In this document: in pieces, positions 9,185 to 17,667 of the stretch
Position numbering within the stretch: the first letter of the stretch is position 1
Layout: each line of letters begins with the position of its first letter
Assembly (NCBI RefSeq): GCF_005869855.1
Contig: NZ_SZNH01000015.1
Location: forward strand, 44,189 to 89,572
DNA: 45,384 nucleotides
From: Nostoc sp. PA-18-2419
Lineage (GTDB): Bacteria > Cyanobacteriota > Cyanobacteriia > Cyanobacteriales > Nostocaceae
Direction: 5' to 3'
Position numbers and translations under genes: made by a program
The notes under the pieces: model-generated
What the model was told of the DNA's origin: nothing
Seen by the model: only the letters and a program-made list of their open reading frames with translations
Databases searched by the model: none

Positions 9185-10177
9185 ATGAAATTACAACATT
9201 ACAACAAATTTGCAACTTTTCTAAGCGTCGGGTGGATCTTATCTAATTTTGCTGCTGCTTATGCTGCTGAGAACTTTCAAATAGCAAATAGTAAGAGTAA
9301 CAATAATATAAATCCCAATATTCTCAATATTGCATCCAATCCTATACCCCAACCAAAACTAGTTTTTCAGGGAACAGAACCATATACAGCTACAGGAAAA
9401 AATTTTCAAAGATATAAATTAGCAGTAACAAACTGGAATGCATTTCCTGAGAACTTATTTACAAAAGCTCCAAATTTACCTCCTTGTGGACAAAACAATA
9501 ATTCTTCTCGGACTTGGGTAGATATTTATAATGGTCAAACCAACCAACGAATTTACGGATTTTGTGCATTTTCCTCTCCCGAAAACTTAAACTCTCTTTG
9601 GTTTGCAGTTGAGCAAGGTGAAGCACCTCCACAATCTGTATATATCATTTTAAATGATAGAAGAGGCAACAAAGAATATCGTTCTAACCTAGTTTCATTA
9701 ACACGAGAAACACAAGCAGTTAAAGAAGACTGTATTGCTTTCAATCCCGATAATATTAGTGTTAACCAAGTAAGCGATCGCTGGAAAATAGTTGAGAATG
9801 GCAATCACTGGATGTTTGACTTTGGTAATAAAAAAGATGAAGCGACACGTGCTTTCCAAGTTCTCAAACACTATGGCATTAACAAGTCCTGTTTTGTCGG
9901 ACGACCCCAACCATCTTTTGAATATCTCTTAGTGAATAATAGCGCTCCTTCTGGTTTCCTACAAGGTGAAGATTGCGTTTCTTTTAATCCTGCGACAACA
10001 ACCGTTAATCGCATAAATAATCGTTGGAAAATTGTAGACGGTAGCCACTGGATGTTTGATTTTGACAATAATCAATCTGAAGCAACAACATCATTAGCGA
10101 TTATCAAAAAATATAACTTTACCCGTTCTTGCTTTGTTGGCAGGCCCGATGCCAATTTTAGTTACCTGCGCCAATAA
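9185..10177 (+). CDS. Exported protein with two copies of an ~66-residue WKIV...HWMFDF repeat
   Basis: A 330-residue protein with an N-terminal signal peptide (hydrophobic core FATFLSVGWILSNFAAAYA, likely cut after AYA), so periplasmic or secreted. After an Asn-rich linker comes a beta-rich domain of about 120 residues (KLVFQGTEPYTATGKNFQRY to SNLVSLTRE) with two cysteines (PPCGQ, FCAFS). Then follow two tandem repeats (about residues 181-253 and 260-330), each with EDC(I/V).FNP, (D/N)RWKIV, HWMFDF, a helix EAT, and SCFVGRP at the end. The two cysteines of each repeat could form a disulfide. I know similar repeats from proteins annotated only as hypothetical, and I know no function. A weak CAGG precedes the ATG. 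Convergent with dnaG. Confidence 0.8.
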   Translation: MKLQHYNKFATFLSVGWILSNFAAAYAAENFQIANSKSNNNINPNILNIASNPIPQPKLVFQGTEPYTATGKNFQRYKLAVTNWNAFPENLFTKAPNLPPCGQNNNSSRTWVDIYNGQTNQRIYGFCAFSSPENLNSLWFAVEQGEAPPQSVYIILNDRRGNKEYRSNLVSLTRETQAVKEDCIAFNPDNISVNQVSDRWKIVENGNHWMFDFGNKKDEATRAFQVLKHYGINKSCFVGRPQPSFEYLLVNNSAPSGFLQGEDCVSFNPATTTVNRINNRWKIVDGSHWMFDFDNNQSEATTSLAIIKKYNFTRSCFVGRPDANFSYLRQ

Positions 10178-10266
10178 AATCACCAAACAGTTCTGAGTCA
10201 TGAGTGCTGAGTAAAACAAACCACATAGTTTTATCAGGTGCGTTATCGCCTAAGGTGACGCACCAT

Positions 10267-10345
10267 CTTATATCATGTCTGGTTGAATACTTATGATATC
10301 TGTGAGGGTCGGTAATGGGTGATGGGTAATGGGGAAGAAAAACAC
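10267..10345 (+). repeat. Dispersed repeat with GATATCTGTGAGGGT core, copy 1
   Basis: About 79 bp that reappear in inverted orientation at 20462-20540. The shared sequence runs from TATATC(A/G)TGTC through GTTGAATACTTATGATATC and TGTGAGGGT into stuttering (T)GGGTAATGGGGA. Differences are few, mainly in the number of GGGTAAT units. Non-coding. Confidence 0.8.
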
Positions 10346-10411
10346 AACTGTTCATCTTTTAGCAATTAGCTTTTTACTAATTACTAAAAAGACCAATATT
10401 CATCAATTTCT

Positions 10412-10501
10412 ACTATAGCCGTAGTCACACCCTTTATGACATAATAATAAGGGTGAAAGCTAGGAATAGTAATAGTTTTACTTCCTCCCTTCTGTGATAA
10501 C
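10412..10501 (+). mobile_element. MITE-like element, copy 2 (degenerate ends)
   Basis: Matches 17668-17780 along most of its length: TATAGCCGTAG, CACACCCTTTATGACA, AAAGCTAGGAATA, GTAATAGTTTTAC, and a TGATAACT end. The terminal inverted repeat has decayed (CTATAGC versus GATAACT), so this is an older copy. It lies between two convergent genes. Confidence 0.6.
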
Positions 10502-10533
10502 TTTAATTGCTTTCATGTTATTCATCAACATTG

Positions 10534-12444
10534 CTACAACAATTCTGTAATGGAAAATAGGCGTTTCTTGTCTATTTTCTGAAGCTTGAGTTTTTCAGTA
10601 TAGAAAGCCTGATAATAGGATTGATACTTCTCTGGTTCGGCTTGAGGATCGGTTTGCTGCCATAGTTCTAAAAAGTGACGATAGCGTTTTTCTAGCATTA
10701 CCAAATCCATGCAAGCGATCGCCGCTTGCACTACCTGTGGAGTCCGAAGTATTTCTTTCTTAGTTTTTTCGTTCAAATGAAATAGATGTGATACCACTCC
10801 CAAATCTTCTGATAATTCTAAATATCTATTTTGTAAAGTTGAAATTAAATCTACTTGTTCAACCGCTGTTTCTAAAATCTGTCGCCATAAAAATCGGTGG
10901 TGGGAAAGGCTAAATTGCAAATCTCGTTGTTCTAATTCGTCAGTAATTGCTTGACGCTGTTCGGGACAATGCAAGTAAATTCCTAGTAATAATGCTTCTG
11001 CTTGTTCTAAAAGGCTGCGTTCTGTACGCAGCTGAGAAAGTTTATTATCTCCCCATGCTTTTCTGGCTGAGACAGGTTTGGAATATGTAGGTGCAGGGGG
11101 AGCAATTTGAGTTAACAAATTTTCGACTCGTAGGGGTATAAGTCTGGTATCACCTAAACTGAGTATTTCTGCACAATAAGAAACATAATAATTTCGTGTA
11201 TCGTTATTAGCTATATTTTTGAGTAATTTAACTATTTGCTGAGTTACTTGTTGAAAATCGGTAGCCTGTTTTAAGTCACGGTCATGAATAATTTGTTGAA
11301 TTTGCCAATCTAACCAAAGGGGTGCATTTGCTAATAGTTCTGCATAGTTTTCTGGAGTTCCCTGGCGCAAGTATTCATCAGCATCTTTGCCATTGGGTAG
11401 ATTGAGAATTTTTAGCTGAACTTCTCCTTTATATGCTAGTTCGGCAATTTCACCGATCGCCCTTTCGGCTGCATTGGTTCCGGCTTTATCGGCATCAAAG
11501 TTGAGTACTAGTTGTTTCGATTCGGTATAGCGTAATATTAGCCGCACTTGTTCTAAGCTCAAAGCTGTACCCAGTGAGGCGACAGCGTTATTAATCCCAG
11601 CAGCGTGGAGGGCGATCGCATCAAAATATCCCTCTACCACCACGGCTTGATCGAGTTGGGAAATCCCGGTTTTGGCTAAATCGAGGGCAAATAATGTTTT
11701 ACCTTTGCTAAAAAGTTCGGTTTCTGGTGAATTTAGATATTTAGGTTGCTCCTCAGTCAGAGTTCTACCGCCAAAAGCGATTGTGCGTCCTTGAACATCG
11801 CGGATGGGAATCATCAGCCGATCGCGAAACACATCATAATAACTGCCGCCTTCTTTGCGTGGTTTAATTAATCCCGCTTTTTCTACCAGTTGCACTGGGT
11901 AATGTTTGTCTTCCACCAAATAGCGATAGAGAGTTTCCCAACCTGCGGGGGCGTAACCTAAACCAAACTGCTGTATTGTTTGTTCTTGAAGTTTGCGGTG
12001 AGATTGCAAATATTCAATTGCCTTTTGCCCTTGGGATTGTCTAAGGGCGTGTTGATAAAACTGGGCACAGGAAGCCAGAACTTCATATAATTGCTCGCGC
12101 AAAGACAGCTGACGCTGTAATTCTTGACGTTGTTCGGGTTCCAGGGTTTGTACGGGTACTTGATAACGCCGTGCTAAATCTAGCACTACCTCAGCAAAGG
12201 AACGCTTTCCCAACTCCATGACAAACTTGATGGCATTTCCCCCAGCCTGACAGCCGAAGCAATAATACATTTGCTTTGTCTGGCTGACGGTGAAGCTAGG
12301 AGATTTTTCATCATGGAAGGGGCACAACCCGACAAAATCTTTTCCTCTTTTGCGTAAAACTACGTACTCCGAAACGACATCAACAATATCGGCTCGTAGT
12401 TTAACTTCTTCAATTGTGTCTGGGTGCAAGCGGGGGATTTGCAT
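10534..12444 (-). CDS. dnaG: DNA primase
   Basis: Primase (636 residues) lays down RNA primers for DNA replication and works with the replicative helicase DnaB. The N-terminal zinc ribbon is intact (Cys41, His44, Cys62, Cys65 in CPFH...CFGC). The catalytic core includes FRDRLMIPI and FGGR, and the TOPRIM segment shows VVEGYFDAIAL, FDADKAGTNA and KDADEYL, giving the metal-binding acidic residues. The C-terminal region from about 450 is the helical DnaB-binding domain. The start ATG 12444 gives the family's usual MQIPRLHPDTIEEVK N-terminus, although its ribosome binding site is weak. It is not in the classic rpsU-dnaG-rpoD operon, as is normal for cyanobacteria. Confidence 0.96.
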   Translation of the reverse strand: MQIPRLHPDTIEEVKLRADIVDVVSEYVVLRKRGKDFVGLCPFHDEKSPSFTVSQTKQMYYCFGCQAGGNAIKFVMELGKRSFAEVVLDLARRYQVPVQTLEPEQRQELQRQLSLREQLYEVLASCAQFYQHALRQSQGQKAIEYLQSHRKLQEQTIQQFGLGYAPAGWETLYRYLVEDKHYPVQLVEKAGLIKPRKEGGSYYDVFRDRLMIPIRDVQGRTIAFGGRTLTEEQPKYLNSPETELFSKGKTLFALDLAKTGISQLDQAVVVEGYFDAIALHAAGINNAVASLGTALSLEQVRLILRYTESKQLVLNFDADKAGTNAAERAIGEIAELAYKGEVQLKILNLPNGKDADEYLRQGTPENYAELLANAPLWLDWQIQQIIHDRDLKQATDFQQVTQQIVKLLKNIANNDTRNYYVSYCAEILSLGDTRLIPLRVENLLTQIAPPAPTYSKPVSARKAWGDNKLSQLRTERSLLEQAEALLLGIYLHCPEQRQAITDELEQRDLQFSLSHHRFLWRQILETAVEQVDLISTLQNRYLELSEDLGVVSHLFHLNEKTKKEILRTPQVVQAAIACMDLVMLEKRYRHFLELWQQTDPQAEPEKYQSYYQAFYTEKLKLQKIDKKRLFSITELL

Positions 12445-12451
12445 GGTGTTA

Positions 12452-12551
12452 GGGATTGGGGAAGGTGGGGTCCCCCCTGGGGATAAGGGGTAATGGGGAT
12501 TGGGGAAGGTGGGGTCCCCCCTGGGGATAAGGAGTAATGGGGATTGGGGAC
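12452..12551. repeat. 44-bp tandem repeat with GGGGTCCCCCC palindrome
   Basis: Two full copies of a 44-bp unit (12452-12495 and 12496-12539) and the beginning of a third lie immediately upstream of dnaG. Each unit holds GGTGGGGTCCCCCCTGGGG, which can fold back on itself, flanked by GGGATTGGGGAA and TAATG. From about 12580 the strand bias flips to CCCATTACC...AGTCCCC, roughly complementary to the earlier part, so a long imperfect hairpin is possible. This is the dnaG leader or promoter area. Confidence 0.8.
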
Positions 12552-12746
12552 TGAAGATTGGGATTGAGGATTGAAATACCCATTACCTATTACCCAGTCC
12601 CTAGTCCCCAGTCCCTCGCTCAACTTTGGAGAAATAACAAAGGACAAATGACTTTAGACTTCTGATAGCTATTATATTGTTGTTGCTAAGCCACCAATTA
12701 TGTCTAAAATTACTTACGTTTAATTTTATCAGAGGAAATACTGAAG

Positions 12747-14096
12747 ATGGGACGTATTTTTATCTCGGCGGCTCACGGTGGCAAAGAAGCGGGAGGAATC
12801 GATCCGGGTGCGATCGCAGGTGGTACAACTGAAGCTAAAGAAATGATTCTGCTGCGGGATTTGATTGTTACGGAACTGCGGGCGCGGAATTTTGAAATTT
12901 TAGCAGTTCCCGATGACTTGAGTGCCGCCGAAACTATTACCTGGATCAATTCTCGTGGAGGCCGGGGTGATGTGGCGCTAGAAATTCAATCTGATGCCGC
13001 TAGCAGTCCTTCTGTACGTGGGGCTAGTGTTTTCTACATTGCTAACAATACTGAGCGCAAAAGCAATGCTGAACAGTTGCTAGTAGCACTGTTGCGCCGC
13101 GTACCTCAATTACCGAATCGCGGAGTCAAGCCAGATACAGACAGTGGATTGGGTAGTTTGGCATTCTGTCGTCGGACAACGTTTCCGGCTTTGTTAATGC
13201 AAGTCGGGTTTCTCAGCAGTCCAGAGGATCGGGCTTTGCTACAAAGTCGTCGGCGGGATTTTGCTTTGGGAATTGCTGATGGATTGGCATCTTGGAGTCG
13301 TGTAATTGACCCTACAGGAACTCCAACAGAACCAACTTACTCGGCAATTAATATTAACATTAACGGGCAAAATTATTCAGAGCAAGGAATTTTAGTTAAT
13401 GGTAATGCTTACATTCCTATTGATTTAGTAGACCGTCTGCGGATTGACCTTGCAAAAGCAGCGAATGTGAATCGAATTACTTATCGCCGAGTAGTGTATG
13501 TCAAAGCAATCGAATTACGGGATTTTAATGTTGCAGTCACTTGGGATGCTGCAACTCGTACTGTCAGCTTGCGAACAAATTTAATAGTTTGTGCTGGACA
13601 ATTAGACCGGGTAATGTCGAACGGTAATACTTCAGAAGTACAGTTACAATTATTCTTAAGAAACAATAATCAAAATGCTTTAGCACAGTTTCCTGATATC
13701 TCCAAACTTTATCGGGAAGAAGCAGGTATAGAAGGAATAAATTATGATATTGCCTTTTGTCAAATGTGTGTAGAAACTGGATTTTTACGGTTTGGCGGCG
13801 ATATTAAACCCGAACAAAATAACTTTGCCGGCTTGGGTGCGATCGGTGGTGGTTCGGAGGCTGCATCTTTTCCAAGTGCCAGAATTGGAGTCAGGGCGCA
13901 CATCCAACATTTAAAAGCTTACGCTAGTTTAGAACCTTTGGTACAGGAAGTAGTAGATCCCAGATTTCGGTTTGTGACGCGGGGAATTGCCCCATTGATT
14001 GACCAGCTATCAGGGCGCTGGTCAGCAGATTTGGATTATGGTACAAAAATTACAGCAATGCTGAAACGTTTGTATGAGTCAGCAGGACTTCTTTAA
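12747..14096 (+). CDS. Amidase_3-like / glucosaminidase-like peptidoglycan protein with altered amidase site
   Basis: A 449-residue, apparently three-part protein. Residues 1 to about 185 resemble N-acetylmuramoyl-L-alanine amidase (Amidase_3): AAHGG (His10) and TTEAKEM (Glu29) match two zinc ligands. The third ligand, normally His in a SIHxN motif, is Gln81 (EIQSDA), and the catalytic Glu of the usual VEVGFLSN is Gln152 (LMQVGFLSS), so amidase activity is doubtful. Residues about 200-285 look like a copper-amine-oxidase N-type beta domain (ILVNGNAYIPIDLV, VYVKAIEL). Residues about 315-445 resemble a glucosaminidase domain (CQMCVETGFLRFGG, NNFAGLGAIG) with the Glu of ETGF in place. No signal peptide is visible, which is odd for a wall enzyme. 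AGAGGAA precedes the ATG by nine bases. Confidence 0.82.
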   Translation: MGRIFISAAHGGKEAGGIDPGAIAGGTTEAKEMILLRDLIVTELRARNFEILAVPDDLSAAETITWINSRGGRGDVALEIQSDAASSPSVRGASVFYIANNTERKSNAEQLLVALLRRVPQLPNRGVKPDTDSGLGSLAFCRRTTFPALLMQVGFLSSPEDRALLQSRRRDFALGIADGLASWSRVIDPTGTPTEPTYSAINININGQNYSEQGILVNGNAYIPIDLVDRLRIDLAKAANVNRITYRRVVYVKAIELRDFNVAVTWDAATRTVSLRTNLIVCAGQLDRVMSNGNTSEVQLQLFLRNNNQNALAQFPDISKLYREEAGIEGINYDIAFCQMCVETGFLRFGGDIKPEQNNFAGLGAIGGGSEAASFPSARIGVRAHIQHLKAYASLEPLVQEVVDPRFRFVTRGIAPLIDQLSGRWSADLDYGTKITAMLKRLYESAGLL

Positions 14097-14189
14097 GTTT
14101 TCGTCGAGATCCCGCAAAAATAGGCTTGAGAGAATAATTTGTAATTATTAATTTATTGAGAGTATAAGCTCCTTTAGAGCAACAATTAG

Positions 14190-14318
14190 CGGTTTGTCCT
14201 GGCGATCGCACCTAATCTCCTAGAACTCCACCGTGGTACTATCTACGCCCAAAGTCCAGAAGTCAGGCAGGGTGCAACTTTTATTGTCAAGCTACCCTTA
14301 ATAATTTTTAATCAGTAA
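14190..14318 (+). pseudogene. C-terminal remnant of a sensor histidine kinase
   Basis: A 42-codon frame with no start codon, preceded by an in-frame stop. It reads LAIAPNLLELHRGTIYAQSP followed by a GATFIVKLPL end. This matches the last part of a histidine kinase ATPase domain (usual form LAI(V)xxLLELHGGTIxAxSxxGxGATFxVxLPL). Everything upstream is missing, so it is a decayed tail. Confidence 0.6.
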
Positions 14319-14325
14319 TTACGAA

Positions 14326-14484
14326 TTACCGGACATTCTCAGTTTGAAACACTTCGATCAGATTGGCAGCATGATCGGCGTGTATTTTGAGGAGGTTAAT
14401 CTCCCACGGTAAAAGTTGGCAAGGTTGACCAAAATAAGTGGACAATAAGCCGAGCAATATACCTCTACGACTATAAGGGGAGGG
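14326..14484 (-). pseudogene. Possible gene remnant, family unknown
   Basis: A minus-strand frame of 52 codons between stops, without a start codon. The sequence reads like real protein (RRGILLGLLSTYFGQPCQ, then LLPWEINLLKIHADHAANLI and EVFQTENVR at the end). I do not recognise the family. It lies tail to tail with the histidine kinase remnant in a gene graveyard. Confidence 0.35.
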
Positions 14485-14604
14485 TTAGGATGGGGTAAAA
14501 AATATTTGATACACTACTACAGACTTTTCAAACATCCTCTAACATTTTATCCATCAAGAGAACCAACTTATTTTTAAACAAACAATCAATTTTTTAGCTA
14601 TACC

Positions 14605-15141
14605 GTGAGTATCCCATCAAAAAATAAAGTCTTAATAGCAAATTATATTAGTAACTTGGGGTTCAGCACCTTAGCAGAAATATCAAGTCAGAGCTTGCTT
14701 GCAGAAGTGGATCTTCTTCGGTCTCTAGCAAGTTTGAAGCTAACACAAGACAAAAAAGGGTCAATGGGTCAGTTTCTTACCCCCGCTTCGGTAGCAGAAT
14801 TGATGGCTGGGATGTTTGATAGGCTCGATTTGCCTGAAATTTCCTTGCTCGATGCTGGAGCAGGAATCGGTTCATTATTAGCTGCTTTTGTGATCAAAGT
14901 ATGCCAGCATCAAAAACACATCTCAACTTTGCGTGTTGTAGCCTATGAAATTGATCCTTTTCTAATTAGATATTTGCATCAAACTCTAAAGCTATGTGAA
15001 AAGGAATGTCAACGCCTAAATATTTCTTTTAATTACGAAATTCGTGAAACTGATTTTATCGAAGATACGGTGAGGCAGCTTAAGATTGATTTATTAAACA
15101 GTATGCACAAGAGCGGGAAATGTCCCGTATTCCGGTGCTAA
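14605..15141 (+). pseudogene. Truncated N6-adenine DNA methyltransferase (PstI/BsuBI/Eco57I type)
   Basis: The N-terminal 160 or so residues of a modification methylase. Visible are the family's GQFLTPASVAELMAGMF entry motif and SAM-binding motif I (LLDAGAGIGSLLAAF), followed by AYEIDPFLIRYLHQTLK. The catalytic NPPY motif and target-recognition part, usually several hundred residues, are missing. The last residues (about HKSGKCPVFRC) are out-of-frame reading through the start of the adjacent endonuclease fragment, so the true junction is near 15085-15100. Start GTG 14605. The gene cannot encode an active methylase. Confidence 0.82.
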
Positions 15142-15617
15142 TTGCAGGGGAAATTAAAACTTTGTCACCAGGTGGTCAAAATATTCTAATTGAGAAAATT
15201 ATTAACAATTTTGCTCCTCGTTTCACCCCTGGTGGAAAGCTGATTTATGTTGGCGATACCGATGAAAAGTTCGCCCACTTCGATGAAGTAGCATTGACGG
15301 ATTTAGGCGTTAACATCGATTCCCACGGCAAAATGCCAGATGTAATTATCCATTTAACAACAAATAAGTGGTTAGTGCTAATTGAAGCTGTAACTTCACA
15401 CGGGCCAATTAATCCCAAACGAAAAAACGATTTGGAATCTCTATTTAAAGGTGTCAAAATCCCTTTAGTTATGGTGACAACATTTCTTAGTCGCAAGGCA
15501 ATGGTAGGATATCTGGCAGATATTGCTTGGGAAACAGATGTTTGGGTTGCTGAAGATGCAACTCATCTCATTCATTTCAATGGCGAACATTTATTGCAGG
15601 CTTACGAAATAGAATAA
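15090..15617 (+). pseudogene. C-terminal half of a BsuBI/PstI-type restriction endonuclease
   Basis: The open frame runs from 15090 (first ATG at 15120). It reads REMSRIPV, SPGGQNILIEKIINNFAPRF, GKLIYVGDT, HGKMPDVIIH, LVLIEAVTSHGP, KR, AWETDVWVAEDATHLIHFNG. This is the catalytic C-terminal domain of the BsuBI/PstI family, with the acidic D...ExV nuclease core (MPDV, IEAVTS) preserved. The N-terminal helical DNA-binding domain is absent. Its frame overlaps the end of the methylase fragment, so one deletion apparently removed the methylase C-terminus and the endonuclease N-terminus. The relatives PstI and BsuBI cut CTGCAG, which may have been the target. Confidence 0.8.
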
Positions 15618-15645
15618 AAGAATACTTGCTGAATATAGCTAGAAT

Positions 15646-16419
15646 TCAGGCTGATTTAAAAAATCGAATAATTTCACGCACATGGTCGAGAAATTGTCCG
15701 TCAGTTGAAAGTTGGGCGATCGCATTTCTGGCTTCTCTCCCTAAACGCTCGTGTTCTGTATGATTTATTGCCCGTAATTCTTCTAAATTAGCAGCAATTC
15801 GGGCTAAATCTCTTCGAGTTTCTTCAGCAAAACGTTCTTGAGTTACTGGCAAAGAATAGGGTTGTTCTGGGTTAAGTTGATCCTCTAAAGATTGAACTTT
15901 TTGTTCTAAATTGGAAAAGCGATCGCGCAATTCAACAATATCTTCACGGGGATACTTCCATTCTTGGCGAATCATCGCTAATCGTGCATATAAATACTCG
16001 TAAGCTCGAATCGCTGGACGCAGAATCGTTAATAACAAAGCTGCACCAGAACTCACATATCCAACTGTACTAATACCAGTAGCAGCAAGAGTATAAAGAC
16101 CAACGGCTGAGAATAAGTGTAAAGCAATGGCAACCCAGAGCGATCGCTTTGCCAAAACTGTCACATACTTCACTTGTTTCTCATCAACTGGAATTCCTTT
16201 TTCAGTAGATTGTGCTGCTTCGGCTAAAACTTCTTTAGCTTGAAAATGCACATTCCACGGTACGGTAACAATTACCAACAGCCACCAAAAACTAGCACCA
16301 CCAATCACCCAGTCGAGAAAGTTACCAGCAGGTATGTGCAACCATTGCAGCAATCCAAAAGCTACTAATACCGTCAATACAATTCCAATAATGGAACTGA
16401 TGAAAAAGTTAATATACAT
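15646..16419 (-). CDS. Conserved membrane protein with C-terminal coiled coil
   Basis: A 257-residue protein of unknown function. It has hydrophobic segments at about residues 3-25, 36-54, 93-112 and 117-133, then a long soluble region rich in Glu, Arg and Leu heptads (about 150-175 VELRDRFSNLEQKVQSLEDQ and 190-240), which should form coiled coils. The arrangement suggests a membrane anchor with a cytoplasmic oligomerisation rod. No enzymatic motif is visible. ATG 16419 is the only good start. It is convergent with the restriction remnant and 97 bp downstream of the lipoprotein gene, so co-transcription is possible. Confidence 0.75.
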   Translation of the reverse strand: MYINFFISSIIGIVLTVLVAFGLLQWLHIPAGNFLDWVIGGASFWWLLVIVTVPWNVHFQAKEVLAEAAQSTEKGIPVDEKQVKYVTVLAKRSLWVAIALHLFSAVGLYTLAATGISTVGYVSSGAALLLTILRPAIRAYEYLYARLAMIRQEWKYPREDIVELRDRFSNLEQKVQSLEDQLNPEQPYSLPVTQERFAEETRRDLARIAANLEELRAINHTEHERLGREARNAIAQLSTDGQFLDHVREIIRFFKSA

Positions 16420-16516
16420 TTTGTATTGTCTTTAATCAAACTATCATTTCGATCCTGACTTGCCCTGGCAGTTATACTGAAATAAGTGTGATGGTTTTTA
16501 TAGTTGCACATATCAG

Positions 16517-16942
16517 CTATTGGATGAGATAACTACGCCAAATTGATTGAGTATTTTTACTACCCTTTTCTGGAAGTAGTAACCGCCAAGTTTTGCCTTC
16601 TTGCTGTATTTGCAGGTAAACTTGAAAGGGTTTTTGTGGTTGCGTCAAGCTTCGTTTTGGTAACTTGATAATCAAGTCGTAGGTTCCCTGGACGCGGAAA
16701 GCTGGTAAATTCTCAATAGTTAGGGGTTGTTCTTGGGTAATTGATAGGCGCTTGATTTCAAAGCCTTGAAAATCTAGATCTAACTGCTGGCTAAGCTTTT
16801 GTTGACTTTGTTCTAGCTCAAATGCGATCGCTTTTTGCACTAAAGAGCTAGTCGGTAACAGTCCAATAGTGCCACAAGCTGTCACTAATACTAGCAATAT
16901 TGCTGTCAAAACTAACCGCACCATGTTTTTCTGAGATTCCAC
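16517..16942 (-). CDS. Small predicted lipoprotein
   Basis: A 141-residue protein with a lipoprotein signal: basic start, hydrophobic LVLTAILLVLV and the lipobox VTAC, so Cys would be lipidated. The mature part has a helix (ELEQSQQKLSQQLDLDF) and beta strands (FEIKRLSIT, VQGTYDLIIKLP, FQVYLQIQQEGKTWRLL) that look like a small binding fold. No named family is recognised. The start is GTG 16942 or ATG 16924; neither has a strong ribosome binding site. Divergent from the O-methyltransferase gene with only 48 bp between. Confidence 0.75.
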   Translation of the reverse strand: MESQKNMVRLVLTAILLVLVTACGTIGLLPTSSLVQKAIAFELEQSQQKLSQQLDLDFQGFEIKRLSITQEQPLTIENLPAFRVQGTYDLIIKLPKRSLTQPQKPFQVYLQIQQEGKTWRLLLPEKGSKNTQSIWRSYLIQ

Positions 16943-16990
16943 TCTTCAGCGATAGTATAACTGTAGATTCTTAAAATTTTCTCATCTCCC

Positions 16991-17656
16991 ATGCCAAAAC
17001 AGTCTATAGGTCTTGATAACCAACTCTACAATTATCTTTTATCCGTTTCGCTACGGGAGCCAGAGATTCTTGGGAAGTTGCGCCAAGAAACCGCCAGTCA
17101 TCCCCGAGGTGGAATGCAGATTTCACCAGAACAAGGACAGTTTATGAAACTTTTGGTGCAACTGATTGGTGCAAAAAAAACCCTAGAAATAGGAGTATTT
17201 ACGGGTTATAGCTCACTTTCTCTAGCTTTGGCGTTACCAGATGATGGAAAAATTATCGCTTGTGATGTTAGTGAAGAATTTACTGCGATCGCGCGACGGT
17301 ATTGGCAAGAAGCCGGGGTTGCCGATAAAATTGAGCTGCACTTGGCACCGGCTTTAGAAACTTTAGATCGACTGTTGGCAACTGGGCAAGCCGAGACATT
17401 TGATTTTGCTTTTATTGATGCCGATAAAGAAAATTATGATGGATATTATGAGCGCTCGCTGCAATTAATTCGTCCGGGTGGATTGATTGCGATTGATAAT
17501 GTTCTCTGGTCAGGACACGTTGCTGACCCACAATTTCAAAATGAAAGTACCCAAGCAATTCGGGCACTAAACGAAAAGTTACACGATGACGAACGCGTAA
17601 CTCTTTCTCTTATCCCCATTGCCGATGGACTTACTTTAGCAATGAAACGACGTTAA
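16991..17656 (+). CDS. SAM-dependent O-methyltransferase (caffeoyl-CoA OMT-like)
   Basis: Class I methyltransferase of 221 residues, of the cation-dependent catechol/caffeoyl-CoA O-methyltransferase group. SAM-binding motif I reads LEIGVFTGYSSLSLA, followed by an acidic residue in IIACDVSEE. FDFAFIDADKENYDGYY and GGLIAIDNVLWSG give the metal-binding Asp and Asn residues. It transfers a methyl group to catechol-like hydroxyls; the natural substrate in cyanobacteria is not clear. The enzyme is soluble. It is monocistronic, and its 3' end is followed by a MITE-like element and a terminator-like hairpin. Confidence 0.9.
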   Translation: MPKQSIGLDNQLYNYLLSVSLREPEILGKLRQETASHPRGGMQISPEQGQFMKLLVQLIGAKKTLEIGVFTGYSSLSLALALPDDGKIIACDVSEEFTAIARRYWQEAGVADKIELHLAPALETLDRLLATGQAETFDFAFIDADKENYDGYYERSLQLIRPGGLIAIDNVLWSGHVADPQFQNESTQAIRALNEKLHDDERVTLSLIPIADGLTLAMKRR

Positions 17657-17667
17657 TACAATTGGAT

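Larger units (their letters stand above)
10178..10533. other. Convergent intergenic region made of dispersed repeats
   Basis: Some 355 bp between the exported repeat protein and the dnaG 3' end. Much of it is repeat DNA: the TGATATCTGTGAGGGT element at 10267-10345 and the MITE-like element at 10412-10501, both listed separately. I see no gene. Confidence 0.7.
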
